Origin: Candidatus Gastranaerophilales bacterium
GTDB taxonomy: Bacteria; Cyanobacteriota; Vampirovibrionia; Gastranaerophilales; Gastranaerophilaceae
DNA: 47,407 bases
Direction: 5' to 3'
NCBI GenBank assembly: GCA_947588785.1
Contig: CANPZN010000005.1
Location: 1-47,407, forward strand
The notes beneath the pieces are model-generated. The model was not told the origin of the DNA and did not search any database. It worked only from the letters and a program-made list of their open reading frames with translations. Both the position numbers and the translations under genes were made by a program. Shown piece after piece: positions 17,874 through 25,182 of the stretch (within the stretch, counting starts at the first letter, position 1; each line of letters begins with the position of its first letter).

Positions 17874-19838
17874 TTTTTTTATTTGATTTCTAATTTCAGC
17901 GGCTCTTTCAAAATCTAAAATAGAAGCCGCTTTTTTCATAGCTTTTTCTAATTTATCAAGTAATTTAGGTAAATCTTTTTCTGAGATATTATTTTCGACC
18001 ATTTCTTCGGCAACAATGTCTTCAATATTTCTATAACTTGCAACAAGTTGTAATAAATTATTTTCAATAGGTTTTTTTATAGTTTGAGGAGTAATATTAT
18101 GTTGTTTGTTATATTCTAATTGAATAGATCTTCGTCTTTCTGTTTCTTTGATGGCACTGTTCATACTCTCAGTTATTTTATCCGCATACATAATAACTTT
18201 TGAGCAAACATTTCTTGCCGCTCTTCCAATAGTTTGAATTAAACTTGTTTCAGAACGTAAAAATCCTTCTTTATCCGCATCCATTATTGCAACCAGTGAA
18301 ACTTCAGGAATATCAAGACCTTCTCTTAATAAATTTACGCCGATTAATACATCAAACGTGCCGAGTCTTAAATCTCTTAGTATTTCAACTCTTTCTATTG
18401 AGGCAATTTCACTGTGCAAATATCTTACTTTTATTCCCAATTGCTGCAGATAATCGCAAAGATCTTCAGCCATTTTTTTTGTTAAAGTTGTAACAAGTAT
18501 TCTTTCTTTTTTCTCTGTAACTTTTTTTATTTCCGAAATTAAATCATCTACTTGATTTAAAGTCGGTCTTACAAATATTTCAGGGTCAACAAGACCTGTC
18601 GGTCTAATAATTTGTTCAACAAGTTGGTTTGATGTATTCTTTTCAAAATCTCCGGGGGTCGCAGAAACATAAATTTTTTGCCCTACTTTATTCCAAAATT
18701 CTTCTATTTTTAAGGGTCTGTTATCTTTTGCACTTGGTAATCGAAATCCGTAATCAACAAGTACTGTTTTTCGTGCTTGATCCCCGTTGTACATTGCTTT
18801 TAATTGTGGAATTGATACATGTGATTCGTCTATTACCAATAAAAAGTTATCTTTAAAATAATCTAATAAAGTAGCGGGAGCACTTCCCTTTTCCCTACGT
18901 TCAATTATTCTGGAATAATTTTCAATTCCGCTGCAATATCCCATTTCTTTAATCATTTCTATATCATAATTCGTTCTTTGATATATTCTTTGTGCTTCTA
19001 TTAACTTGTTTTCTACTTCAAATTTCTGTACTTGTTCTTTTAATTCTTCACGAATAAGTCGTATTGTTTCTTCTTTATCTTCATCACCTGATATATAGTG
19101 TACGGCAGGAAATATAACTGTTGAATCCAAATCTTCCAAAATTTCGCCTGTAATCGGATTTATTCGTGTTATTTTTTCAACTTCATCCCCAAAAAGATAA
19201 ATGCGAGTAACCATTTTTTCATATGCAGGCATTATTTCTATGATATCCCCTCTTGGTCTGAATGTAGAGCGTTCAAGTTCTATGTCATTTCTGCTGTATT
19301 GAATATTTATCAATTCTTTTAAAAAAGCATTTCTGTCTATTTCATCACCGACTTGAATTTGAAGAGCTCCTTTGAAATATTGTTCAGGAAGTCCTAAACC
19401 ATATATGCAGCTCACTGACGCAACAACTATAACATCATTTCTTTCGTATAAGCTGCGAGTTGTATTATGTCTTAAACGATCTATTTCGTCGTTAATTGTT
19501 GCTGATTTCTCTATATAAGTATCGCTTCTGGGTATATAGGCTTCAGGTTGATAATAATCATAATAACTTATAAAATATTCAACTGCATTATTGGGAAAAA
19601 GTTCTTTAAATTCATTATAGAGCTGTGCTGCCAACGTTTTATTATGTGCAATTACAAGTGTTTGTCTTTGAATTTTTTCTATAACATTGGCTATAGTAAA
19701 TGTCTTTCCGCTTCCTGTTATACCTAACAATGTTTGCGAGTCATAACCTTTAAGAATACCATCCGTTAGTTGTTTTATTGCTTTAGGCTGATCACCTGAG
19801 GGTTTATATTTGGAACATATTTGAAATTGTTTTTCCAT
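17853..19838 (-). CDS. uvrB: Excinuclease ABC subunit B
   Basis: Damage-verifying helicase-like subunit of nucleotide excision repair. The 661-residue protein has Walker A GITGSGKT near residue 40, the DNA-clamping beta-hairpin [12 protein letters not shown] near 92-103, the DEAD-like DESHV motif, the C-terminal helicase motif TIGRAARN and a final UVR domain that binds UvrA/UvrC. No Shine-Dalgarno sequence precedes the ATG, and a good promoter lies so close that the transcript is predicted to be nearly leaderless (see promoter at 19850-19879). Confidence 0.97.
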   Translation of the reverse strand: MEKQFQICSKYKPSGDQPKAIKQLTDGILKGYDSQTLLGITGSGKTFTIANVIEKIQRQTLVIAHNKTLAAQLYNEFKELFPNNAVEYFISYYDYYQPEAYIPRSDTYIEKSATINDEIDRLRHNTTRSLYERNDVIVVASVSCIYGLGLPEQYFKGALQIQVGDEIDRNAFLKELINIQYSRNDIELERSTFRPRGDIIEIMPAYEKMVTRIYLFGDEVEKITRINPITGEILEDLDSTVIFPAVHYISGDEDKEETIRLIREELKEQVQKFEVENKLIEAQRIYQRTNYDIEMIKEMGYCSGIENYSRIIERREKGSAPATLLDYFKDNFLLVIDESHVSIPQLKAMYNGDQARKTVLVDYGFRLPSAKDNRPLKIEEFWNKVGQKIYVSATPGDFEKNTSNQLVEQIIRPTGLVDPEIFVRPTLNQVDDLISEIKKVTEKKERILVTTLTKKMAEDLCDYLQQLGIKVRYLHSEIASIERVEILRDLRLGTFDVLIGVNLLREGLDIPEVSLVAIMDADKEGFLRSETSLIQTIGRAARNVCSKVIMYADKITESMNSAIKETERRRSIQLEYNKQHNITPQTIKKPIENNLLQLVASYRNIEDIVAEEMVENNISEKDLPKLLDKLEKAMKKAASILDFERAAEIRNQIKKLKNITF

Positions 19839-19849
19839 AGTAATATTGT

Positions 19850-19879
19850 AGTATAAATATTTGTGTGCTTGTATATCAA
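19850..19879 (-). promoter_or_regulatory. uvrB promoter giving a near-leaderless mRNA
   Basis: On the minus strand: -35 TTGATA (19879-19874), an 18-base spacer and -10 TATACT (19855-19850), each five of six to consensus. The uvrB ATG begins only 11 bases after the -10 box, so a normal transcription start would leave a leader of about five bases. No ribosome site is visible. No LexA-type palindrome was recognised around it. Confidence 0.55.
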
Positions 19880-19998
19880 TTTTATTATAAATAAAAAATT
19901 GTCCGCATAAATATTGTTGTTCATTTTTTTTAATTCTTTATTATATAATTTTTTACGGATACTTTACTATTATCAGTATTAAAAATATAATAAGTAAT

Positions 19999-21159
19999 AT
20001 GAAAAAAGAAAATGAATCAGAAATATATGAAGATGATTATGAAAAATCAATTCAAACTGTATTAGAGGCTTTGGCAAAAAATTCTTCTGATGCTTCTTTA
20101 TATTTTAAACTTGGAATATTATATTCTTTAAAGGGGTTTCTAAAAGAAGCGGAGGATAATTATTGTGTTGCTATTTCTTTAGATCCTTATAATATTGATT
20201 ATAATTTTGCATTAGCTTATTTATATTATCTGAATAAAAAAATATCACTTGCTGAAGTGGTTGTTAATTATACACTTTCTATAGAAAGCAGTCATGTTCG
20301 TTCTTTGGCATTGAAATTAATGATTTTAATCAGTTTGGATAAAATAACGGAGGCAGATGTAATTGTAAAGAGATTATTAAACATTATTAAAGAAGATGAT
20401 TTTGCTTATTATGCTTTAGGCACTTATTATTCGTATATAAATAATTGGGGAAAAACTGAATATATACTTGAAAAAGCTGTTGAATTAAAACCTGATTCAA
20501 TAGAGTATAATTCTTTACTTGCTAAATCTTGTTTAGAGTTAAAAAAGTATAAAAAGACAGTTGAATTGTGTGAAAAAATAAAAGAAATCAATAAAAACTA
20601 TATTTTGGCATATATATATGAAGCAGAAGCATATTTAAAATTGAAAGAAAATGAAAAAGCATTGTGCTTGTCGGAATTTGCTTTAAAATTAGATATTAAT
20701 GACGGTAATCTTTATAGATTAAGAGGGGATATATATTATAATTTAGCAGATTATGATAAAGCAATAGAAAATTATAAACAAGGTCTTTTATTAATGCCTG
20801 CAGAAGAAAGTTTATATGAAAAAATAGCGAAATCATATTATAATCAAGCTGATTATGAAACTTCATATTTGTATTATAAAGAAGCGTCTGAAATTAATAT
20901 TACAAATGCTCAATATTTTTATTATATGGCTAAATGTAGTGAACATAAAAAAGATATAGAAGAAACAAAAAGAAATTATTTTAATGCCAGAAGAATACAG
21001 CCGAATAATTTAAATTATTTGAAAGAATATGTAGAATTTTTGATGAAATTAAATGAAAAAAAAGAAGCAATGAGTGTATTAAAAAGTTCTTTAAAAAATT
21101 ACAAAGAAGAAGATGATAAAATGGAAATAAAAGATTTAATAAAAAAATTAAAAAAATAA
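19999..21159 (+). CDS. Tetratricopeptide-repeat protein
   Basis: A 386-residue protein made almost entirely of TPR-like helix pairs of 34-residue period. The tryptophan-poor A helices and small-residue positions are clear in SLYFKLGILYSLKGFLKEAEDNYCVAISLDP, in GNLYRLRGDIYYNLADYDKAIENYKQGLLLMP and in similar units, roughly nine or ten repeats. There is no signal peptide or membrane segment, so it is cytosolic and probably a protein-binding scaffold. It diverges from uvrB across a 160-base spacer with no convincing plus-strand promoter, and it ends 47 bases before the tRNA-Ala gene. Its partner is unknown. Confidence 0.85.
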   Translation: MKKENESEIYEDDYEKSIQTVLEALAKNSSDASLYFKLGILYSLKGFLKEAEDNYCVAISLDPYNIDYNFALAYLYYLNKKISLAEVVVNYTLSIESSHVRSLALKLMILISLDKITEADVIVKRLLNIIKEDDFAYYALGTYYSYINNWGKTEYILEKAVELKPDSIEYNSLLAKSCLELKKYKKTVELCEKIKEINKNYILAYIYEAEAYLKLKENEKALCLSEFALKLDINDGNLYRLRGDIYYNLADYDKAIENYKQGLLLMPAEESLYEKIAKSYYNQADYETSYLYYKEASEINITNAQYFYYMAKCSEHKKDIEETKRNYFNARRIQPNNLNYLKEYVEFLMKLNEKKEAMSVLKSSLKNYKEEDDKMEIKDLIKKLKK

Positions 21160-21162
21160 TTG

Positions 21163-21190
21163 TTGATTTTTTTTTATGACATGATATTAT
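21163..21190 (+). promoter_or_regulatory. Promoter of tRNA-Ala
   Basis: TTGATT (21163-21168), a 16-base spacer and TATTAT (21185-21190) lie 16 bases before the 5' end of the mature tRNA. Both hexamers match consensus in four to five positions. Confidence 0.5.
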
Positions 21191-21206
21191 AGACATATAA
21201 GTCCGA

Positions 21207-21282
21207 GGGGGATTGGCTCAGTTGGTAGAGCGCCTGCTTTGCACGCAGGATGTCAGGAGTTCGAGTCTCCTATCCTCCACCA
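21207..21282 (+). tRNA. tRNA-Ala (anticodon TGC)
   Basis: A complete cloverleaf of 76 bases. The acceptor stem GGGGGAT pairs with ATCCTCC (one G-U), the D-loop region is GCTCAGTTGGTAGAGC, and the anticodon stem CCTGC/GCAGG encloses TTTGCAC with anticodon TGC. The T arm AGGAG-TTCGAGT-CTCCT is normal. Discriminator A is followed by an encoded CCA. It reads GCA codons and, with wobble, others of the alanine box. It lies between the TPR gene and kdsA and has its own promoter and terminator. Confidence 0.97.
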
Positions 21283-21286
21283 TTTT

Positions 21287-21310
21287 AAGAGTCCAAATGG
21301 ACTCTTTTTT
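21287..21310 (+). terminator. Intrinsic terminator after tRNA-Ala
   Basis: AAGAGTCC, loop AAAT, GGACTCTT form an eight-base-pair stem starting four bases after the tRNA CCA, running into TTTTTT. It separates the tRNA from kdsA, whose start is only 20 bases further on. Confidence 0.85.
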
Positions 21311-21330
21311 AGTATTCTTATGAGGTGTAT

Positions 21331-22164
21331 ATGGTAAATTTGGTTGCTTTAAAAGATTTTTATATAGGCGGTGAAAAATTGACTATACTTGCCGGCCCTT
21401 GTGCTACGGAATCACGAGATATTTCTTTTAAAACAGCTGAATTCCTAAAAAAATTGACTGATGAATTAGATATAAATTTTGTTTTTAAAACTTCTTATGA
21501 TAAGGCTAATAGAAGTTCTATAAATTCTTTTAGAGGCTTGGGTATTGAAAAAGGGCTTGAAATACTTTCTGATATAAAAAAAGAATTTAATATTCCAATA
21601 GTTACTGATATTCATAATCCGCAGGAAGCCGATATTGCAGCAAAAGTCGCTGATATTATTCAAATTCCTGCATTCCTTTGCCGTCAAACTGATTTGCTTG
21701 TTGCAGCTGCAAAAACTAATAAAATTGTAAATATTAAAAAAGGACAATTTTTAGCTCCTTCTCAAATGAAATCAATTGCTCAAAAAGTTGTAGAATCGGG
21801 TAATAATAATATAATTATTACTGATCGTGGCGTAACTTTTGGTTATAACAATCTTGTATCTGACATGCGTGCTATTCCGATTATTCAAAAAATGGGCTAC
21901 CCTGTTATTTTCGACGCTACTCATAGTGTTCAATTACCGGGAGGGTGCGGCGAAAGTTCTTCTGGCGAACGGGAATTTGTTCCGGTTCTTGCTAAAGCTG
22001 CTACTGCTTCAGGGGTAAACGGCTTATTCTTTGAAGTTCATCCTAATCCTGATTCGGCATTATGTGATGGTGCTAATATGATTGATTTTAATCAAGCCAG
22101 AGAAATTTTTAAAATTTGCAATGAAATTTTTAAACTTGTAAGAATGCCAGGGAATATTTCCTGA
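21331..22164 (+). CDS. kdsA: 3-deoxy-8-phosphooctulonate synthase (KDO-8-phosphate synthase)
   Basis: Condenses arabinose 5-phosphate and phosphoenolpyruvate to KDO-8-phosphate for the lipopolysaccharide inner core. The 277-residue product shows LAGPCATES near residue 20, FKTSYDKANRSS, SFRGLG, PIVTDIHNP, QIPAFLCRQTDLL, the FDATHSVQLPGG segment and EVHPNPDSALCDG. A GTG six bases upstream is in frame but forms part of the GAGGTG ribosome site (21322-21327), so ATG 21331 is chosen. Codons end mostly in T, unlike plus-strand genes left of about 17 kb. A copy of the intergenic repeat begins three bases after its stop. Confidence 0.96.
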   Translation: MVNLVALKDFYIGGEKLTILAGPCATESRDISFKTAEFLKKLTDELDINFVFKTSYDKANRSSINSFRGLGIEKGLEILSDIKKEFNIPIVTDIHNPQEADIAAKVADIIQIPAFLCRQTDLLVAAAKTNKIVNIKKGQFLAPSQMKSIAQKVVESGNNNIIITDRGVTFGYNNLVSDMRAIPIIQKMGYPVIFDATHSVQLPGGCGESSSGEREFVPVLAKAATASGVNGLFFEVHPNPDSALCDGANMIDFNQAREIFKICNEIFKLVRMPGNIS

Positions 22165-22166
22165 TA

Positions 22167-22325
22167 GAAAAATTTGCGAAAGGGTGAAAGTCTGACGAAA
22201 GCATTGTAAGCCTGAGTTTGTAAGGGCAAAATGAATAGTGGCAAGATGAGAAAAAAGCCAAAAACAAATAATAAGCCCCCCCCCCCAAAAAAAGGCATTC
22301 CAAGATAAATAAACTAAACTTTAAA
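22167..22325 (+). repeat. Intergenic repeat copy R0 with C11 tract
   Basis: Starting just after the kdsA stop, GAAAAATTTGCGA (22167-22179) and the blocks at 22181-22202 and 22211-22227 resemble copy R1 at the window start read on its minus strand. The copy contains a run of 11 C (22276-22286) followed by seven A. Its last part, AAACTAAACTTTAAA near 22309-22323, resembles the end of copies R2 and R4 in reverse complement. No gene or terminator is visible in this 194-base spacer between kdsA and the convergent dapA. Confidence 0.5.
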
Positions 22326-22358
22326 GGTAGTACGGTATTATATTAAAATTTCTATTTA

Positions 22359-23243
22359 TTATATTTTATAGTTTTTAAGTATAGAATATAGCTCGTCTTT
22401 TTCTTTATTATCTAAAGTTACCAATGGTTTTCTTACGTATTCTTCCATAATTCCGTAATATTTAAGTGCAGCTTTAACAGGTACAGGATTTGGTGCCATA
22501 AATAATTTTTTAAATAATGGATATAAATTTAAATGATATTTAAGTGCTTCTTTGTTATTTCCCGCCTTAAATTCTTTAATCATTTTCTTTATTTCAGCTC
22601 CTGCAATATGTGAAGCAACTGAAATTACACCATATGCTCCAAGTGACATCATTGGTAATGTTAAGCTATCATCTCCTGAATAGATTATAAAATCATCAGG
22701 GCATAATGATTTTATATCACTGATTAAATCAAGATCAGAATTACTTTGTTTAACTGCAACTATATTATTAAATTCTTTTGATAATTGTGCGATTGTTGCA
22801 GGTTGCATATTAACGCCTGTTCTTCCCGGAATGTTATATAATATTATTGGTATTGTTACTGATTTTGCTATAGTGGAAAAATGTTCGTACATACCTTTTT
22901 GAGAAGGTTTATTATAATAAGGAACTACTGTCAATATAGCATCTGCTCCTAACTCTTGAGCTTTTTTTGAAGAATCTGTTGCGGTTTGGGTTGAGTTAGA
23001 ACCTGCACCCATAATGAGCTTAACTCTGCCTTTAACGATTTTTTTAACAAAAGAAAATATTTCATACTCCTCTTCATGGGAGAGAGTAGGGGTTTCTCCT
23101 GTTGTTCCGGCTACCAAAATTGCGTCTGAACCTGTATCTATCAAATGATTAACTAATTTTTCCAATGATTTATAATCTATTGTTAAATCTTCATTGAATG
23201 GAGTAACCATTGCCGTAATAACTTCACCTGCATTATATCTCAT
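22359..23243 (-). CDS. dapA: 4-hydroxy-tetrahydrodipicolinate synthase
   Basis: Condenses aspartate semialdehyde with pyruvate, the committed step to diaminopimelate and lysine. The 294-residue TIM barrel has GTTGETPTLSHEEE near residue 46, YYNKPSQKGMYEHF, the catalytic Tyr in YNIPGRTGVN near 132, and the Schiff-base Lys in VAVKQSN near 161 (the family more often has IKEASG-like sequence here). The ribosome site AGAAGGT precedes the ATG. Next gene on the strand is asd upstream, 254 bases away, an unusually large gap filled by repeat copy R2. Confidence 0.95.
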   Translation of the reverse strand: MRYNAGEVITAMVTPFNEDLTIDYKSLEKLVNHLIDTGSDAILVAGTTGETPTLSHEEEYEIFSFVKKIVKGRVKLIMGAGSNSTQTATDSSKKAQELGADAILTVVPYYNKPSQKGMYEHFSTIAKSVTIPIILYNIPGRTGVNMQPATIAQLSKEFNNIVAVKQSNSDLDLISDIKSLCPDDFIIYSGDDSLTLPMMSLGAYGVISVASHIAGAEIKKMIKEFKAGNNKEALKYHLNLYPLFKKLFMAPNPVPVKAALKYYGIMEEYVRKPLVTLDNKEKDELYSILKNYKI

Positions 23244-23304
23244 TATTTACCTTCTTTTCTTTTGTATATTTACAATTAGATTCCGTGAAAACTTGTTTTT
23301 ATAT

Positions 23305-23488
23305 TTAATCTAGTGTTGCAACCTTCCGCTTGCTTTGCTCTCACATTCTCGGGGGGGGGGAAAAGGGCGGTGCAGCGGCACTTTAAAAATTTAATTTAAC
23401 TCATTTATATTTGTTTTGAAGCTAATCCAACTTTAAACCGGCTATATTGGTACCTTACGGAAAATGTTTCTTATCGCAAAATTTTCTC
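23305..23488 (-). repeat. Intergenic repeat copy R2 with G10 tract
   Basis: Reading away from asd (minus strand), the copy opens with GAGAAAATTTTGCGATAAG (23488-23470) ten bases after the asd stop, identical to copy R1. It then has TTTTCCGTAAGG, a block at 23398-23369 also present in copy R4, a run of ten C (G on the plus strand, 23351-23360), CGAGAATGTGAG, and a final 23-base block (23327-23305) repeated upstream of asd. This fills the 254-base spacer between asd and dapA; no gene is visible. Confidence 0.65.
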
Positions 23489-23497
23489 AGGCAGAAT

Positions 23498-24514
23498 TTA
23501 AAATACTTGCATTTCAATAACTTTTTCCGCAATCCTTACCGTATTAAGTGCAGCTCCTATTCTTAAGTTGTCTGCTACACACCAGAATGAAATAGCATTA
23601 TCAAAAGCTATATCTTTTCTGATTCTTCCGACATAAACCGGGTTTGTACCTGCTGCCATTATTGCTGTTGGAAATTCATAATTAGCTGTATCGTCGATAA
23701 CTTTAACACCCCAGGCATGTTCAAGTATTTCTCTGGCTTTCTCAGGTGTAATTTTTTCTTTAAATTCAACTGTTACAGCTTCAGAATGTCCTATAAACAC
23801 AGGAACTCTTACTGCTGTGCAAGAAATTGGTGTATTAGGATCTAAGTGAAGAATTTTTCTTGTTTCATTTGTAACTTTCATTTCTTCTTTTGTATATCCG
23901 TTTTCGCAGAAAGAATCAATTTGTGGAATACAGTTATATGCTATTGGTTTTTTAAATACTTTATTTTCAAATTTTTCATTATTATTTACGGCGATGGTAT
24001 TTTCTCTTAATTCATTTATTGCGGCAAGTCCTGCTCCTGAAACTGATTGATAGGTACTTACTATCATTCTTTTAATTTCCGCATAATCATGTAACGGTTT
24101 TAAAACTAACATTAATTGTGAGGTTGAACAATTAGGATTTGAAATTATTCCTTTATGCTTCTTGATATCGTCATCATTAACTCCTGCAATTACTAAAGGT
24201 ACATCTTCTTCCATTCTAAAAGCACTTGAATTATCAATGTATACAGCACCTCTTTTTACTGCTTCTTTTGCCAAAGCAAGGCTTGTAGATCCGCCTGCCG
24301 AAGCTAAAACTATATTTATTCCCTCAAAAGCATCGGGAGTTGCTTCTATAACTGTATAATTTTTCCCTTTGAATTTTAATTCTTTTCCTGCACTTTTTTT
24401 GCTTGCAAGAAATTTTATATCTTCATATACAACATTATTTTCTTCTAATATTGTTAAAATGTTTCTTCCGACAACTCCGGTTGCTCCAAGTACTCCAATT
24501 ACAGGTTTACGCAT
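23498..24514 (-). CDS. asd: Aspartate-semialdehyde dehydrogenase
   Basis: Reduces aspartyl phosphate to aspartate semialdehyde with NADPH, feeding lysine/diaminopimelate, threonine and methionine. The 338-residue product shows the nucleotide motif GVLGATGVVGRNIL, the active-site Cys in SNPNCSTSQ near residue 130, the substrate loop at SVSGAG and HSEAVTVEF with the catalytic His. A GTG eight codons upstream is in frame but overlaps the ribosome site GAGGTAAGG, so the ATG at 24514 is used. Its promoter is visible at 24543-24571. Gene order along the strand is hydroxyacid dehydrogenase, asd, dapA. Confidence 0.96.
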   Translation of the reverse strand: MRKPVIGVLGATGVVGRNILTILEENNVVYEDIKFLASKKSAGKELKFKGKNYTVIEATPDAFEGINIVLASAGGSTSLALAKEAVKRGAVYIDNSSAFRMEEDVPLVIAGVNDDDIKKHKGIISNPNCSTSQLMLVLKPLHDYAEIKRMIVSTYQSVSGAGLAAINELRENTIAVNNNEKFENKVFKKPIAYNCIPQIDSFCENGYTKEEMKVTNETRKILHLDPNTPISCTAVRVPVFIGHSEAVTVEFKEKITPEKAREILEHAWGVKVIDDTANYEFPTAIMAAGTNPVYVGRIRKDIAFDNAISFWCVADNLRIGAALNTVRIAEKVIEMQVF

Positions 24515-24542
24515 ATTCCTTACCTCTTTTCCTAACACTGAA

Positions 24543-24571
24543 ATTATCTGATAAATTGCTTATTATTACAA
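24543..24571 (-). promoter_or_regulatory. asd promoter
   Basis: On the minus strand: -35 TTGTAA (24571-24566), a 17-base spacer and -10 GATAAT (24548-24543, five of six). It leaves a leader of about 22 bases holding the ribosome site GAGGTAAGG. Confidence 0.6.
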
Positions 24572-24652
24572 GTATTTTCTCTAAAAAATTTACTAATAAT
24601 CTTAGCTTTTTTAGTTTTTGAAGAAAATGTATTGATAGTGTTCAGAAAAAAC

Positions 24653-24859
24653 TTAATCTAGTGTCGCAACCTTCCTAAAATTGATCATCTTTTTAAAACG
24701 CCATTCCAAAATTTGTTGACTCGCAACTTGAGCGAAATTTGCAAAAAAAAAAAGAAAAAAGAGGGAAAAAAAGAACGAACCCTAGTAAAGAATGGGCTGA
24801 AATAACACTGACAGAGTAGTTTAAATTTGTATTAAATATAAAAAAAGTGCTGCTGCACC
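24653..24859 (-). repeat. Fragmented repeat copy R3 upstream of asd
   Basis: Positions 24653-24675 match 23305-23327 (upstream of dapA) at 22 of 23 bases in the same orientation relative to the following gene. GGTGCAGCAGCAC at 24859-24847 (minus) resembles GGTGCAGCGGCAC at 23369-23381, here in the opposite orientation. Between them is sequence with CCATTCCAAAAT (about 24702-24713), similar to GCATTCCAAGAT in copy R0. The copy appears rearranged or decayed. Confidence 0.45.
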
Positions 24860-24954
24860 ATTTTTAATACCGTCGGCTGCAAAATCCGATATTAGATAAA
24901 TGTAAATATTTTTTAATATTTATTAATAATATACTCATATTAGCTTTCGTTCTC

Positions 24955-24983
24955 TTTACGATTCTGAAAAAAAGTTGTATAAT
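24955..24983 (+). promoter_or_regulatory. Orphan promoter in the asd upstream spacer
   Basis: TTTACG (24955-24960), exactly 17 bases, then a perfect TATAAT (24978-24983) on the plus strand. No plus-strand gene follows; the next feature is a terminator hairpin about 35 bases downstream of the predicted start. Confidence 0.55.
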
Positions 24984-24989
24984 TATTTT

Positions 24990-25060
24990 GTTATTAATGT
25001 TTCGGCTAGTGTAAATATTGCAAGTTCTTAAATCTTACATTTTAAACTTGCATTTTTTTT
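24990..25060 (+). ncRNA. Candidate small RNA of about 70 bases
   Basis: The segment lies between the orphan promoter at 24955-24983 and an intrinsic terminator. The predicted transcript starts near 24990, has a short single-stranded 5' part containing TTTCGGCTAGTG, and ends in a hairpin TGCAAGTT...AACTTGCA (25019-25052) followed by eight T. It encodes no peptide longer than a few residues. It lies antisense to nothing annotated, between two minus-strand genes. Function and family are unknown; a trans-acting small RNA or a decayed leader are both possible. Confidence 0.4.
25019..25060 (+). terminator. Intrinsic terminator of the candidate small RNA
   Basis: TGCAAGTT at 25019-25026 (T at 25019, G at 25020) pairs with AACTTGCA at 25045-25052, with extra A-T pairing possible in the loop, followed by TTTTTTTT (25053-25060). 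The T run exists only on the plus side, so it does not terminate the flanking minus-strand genes. Confidence 0.65.
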
Positions 25061-25105
25061 GTTTAATATTGTGTTCACATTGTTGTTGACTATCTTTAAA
25101 TTATT

Positions 25106-25165
25106 GGTGCAACGGCATTTTTAAAGTTTAATTTAGTTTGCGAATCAGTAAAATTTTCTCGTACA
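25106..25165 (-). repeat. Intergenic repeat copy R4
   Basis: Reading minus from the hydroxyacid dehydrogenase stop, GTACGAGAAAATTTTAC (25164-25148) opens the copy about 18 bases after the stop, as GAGAAAATTTTGCG does in R1 and R2. It continues directly into the block at 25135-25106, which corresponds to 23398-23369 in R2. It is shorter than R2: the middle part and the homopolymer are missing. Confidence 0.5.
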
Positions 25166-25182
25166 ATTTATTTATCATATTG

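Larger units (their letters stand above)
24515..25182. other. Long spacer (668 bases) with repeats and a candidate small RNA
   Basis: No protein-coding frame of meaningful size is visible here on either strand. The spacer contains, from left to right, the asd promoter, a block shared with the dapA upstream region (24653-24675), a run of 11 A inside a purine tract (24743-24770), an inverted copy of the GGTGCAGC block (24847-24859), a complete plus-strand promoter-terminator pair (24955-25060) and repeat copy R4 (25106-25165). This is the largest non-coding stretch in a window where genes otherwise abut or overlap. Confidence 0.8.

Noticed and set aside
19898-19926. Complete dif recombination site
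   Set aside because: Only the XerC-like arm matches well; the normally better conserved XerD arm matches about four of eleven positions.
23244-24675. Lysine riboswitch upstream of dapA or asd
   Set aside because: The shared 23-base block does not match the conserved L-box segments, and no five-helix junction or terminator could be drawn.
22167-25165. CRISPR array in the repeat-rich spacers
   Set aside because: The repeats are few, imperfect, of different lengths and separated by genes; there are no regular spacers and no cas genes.
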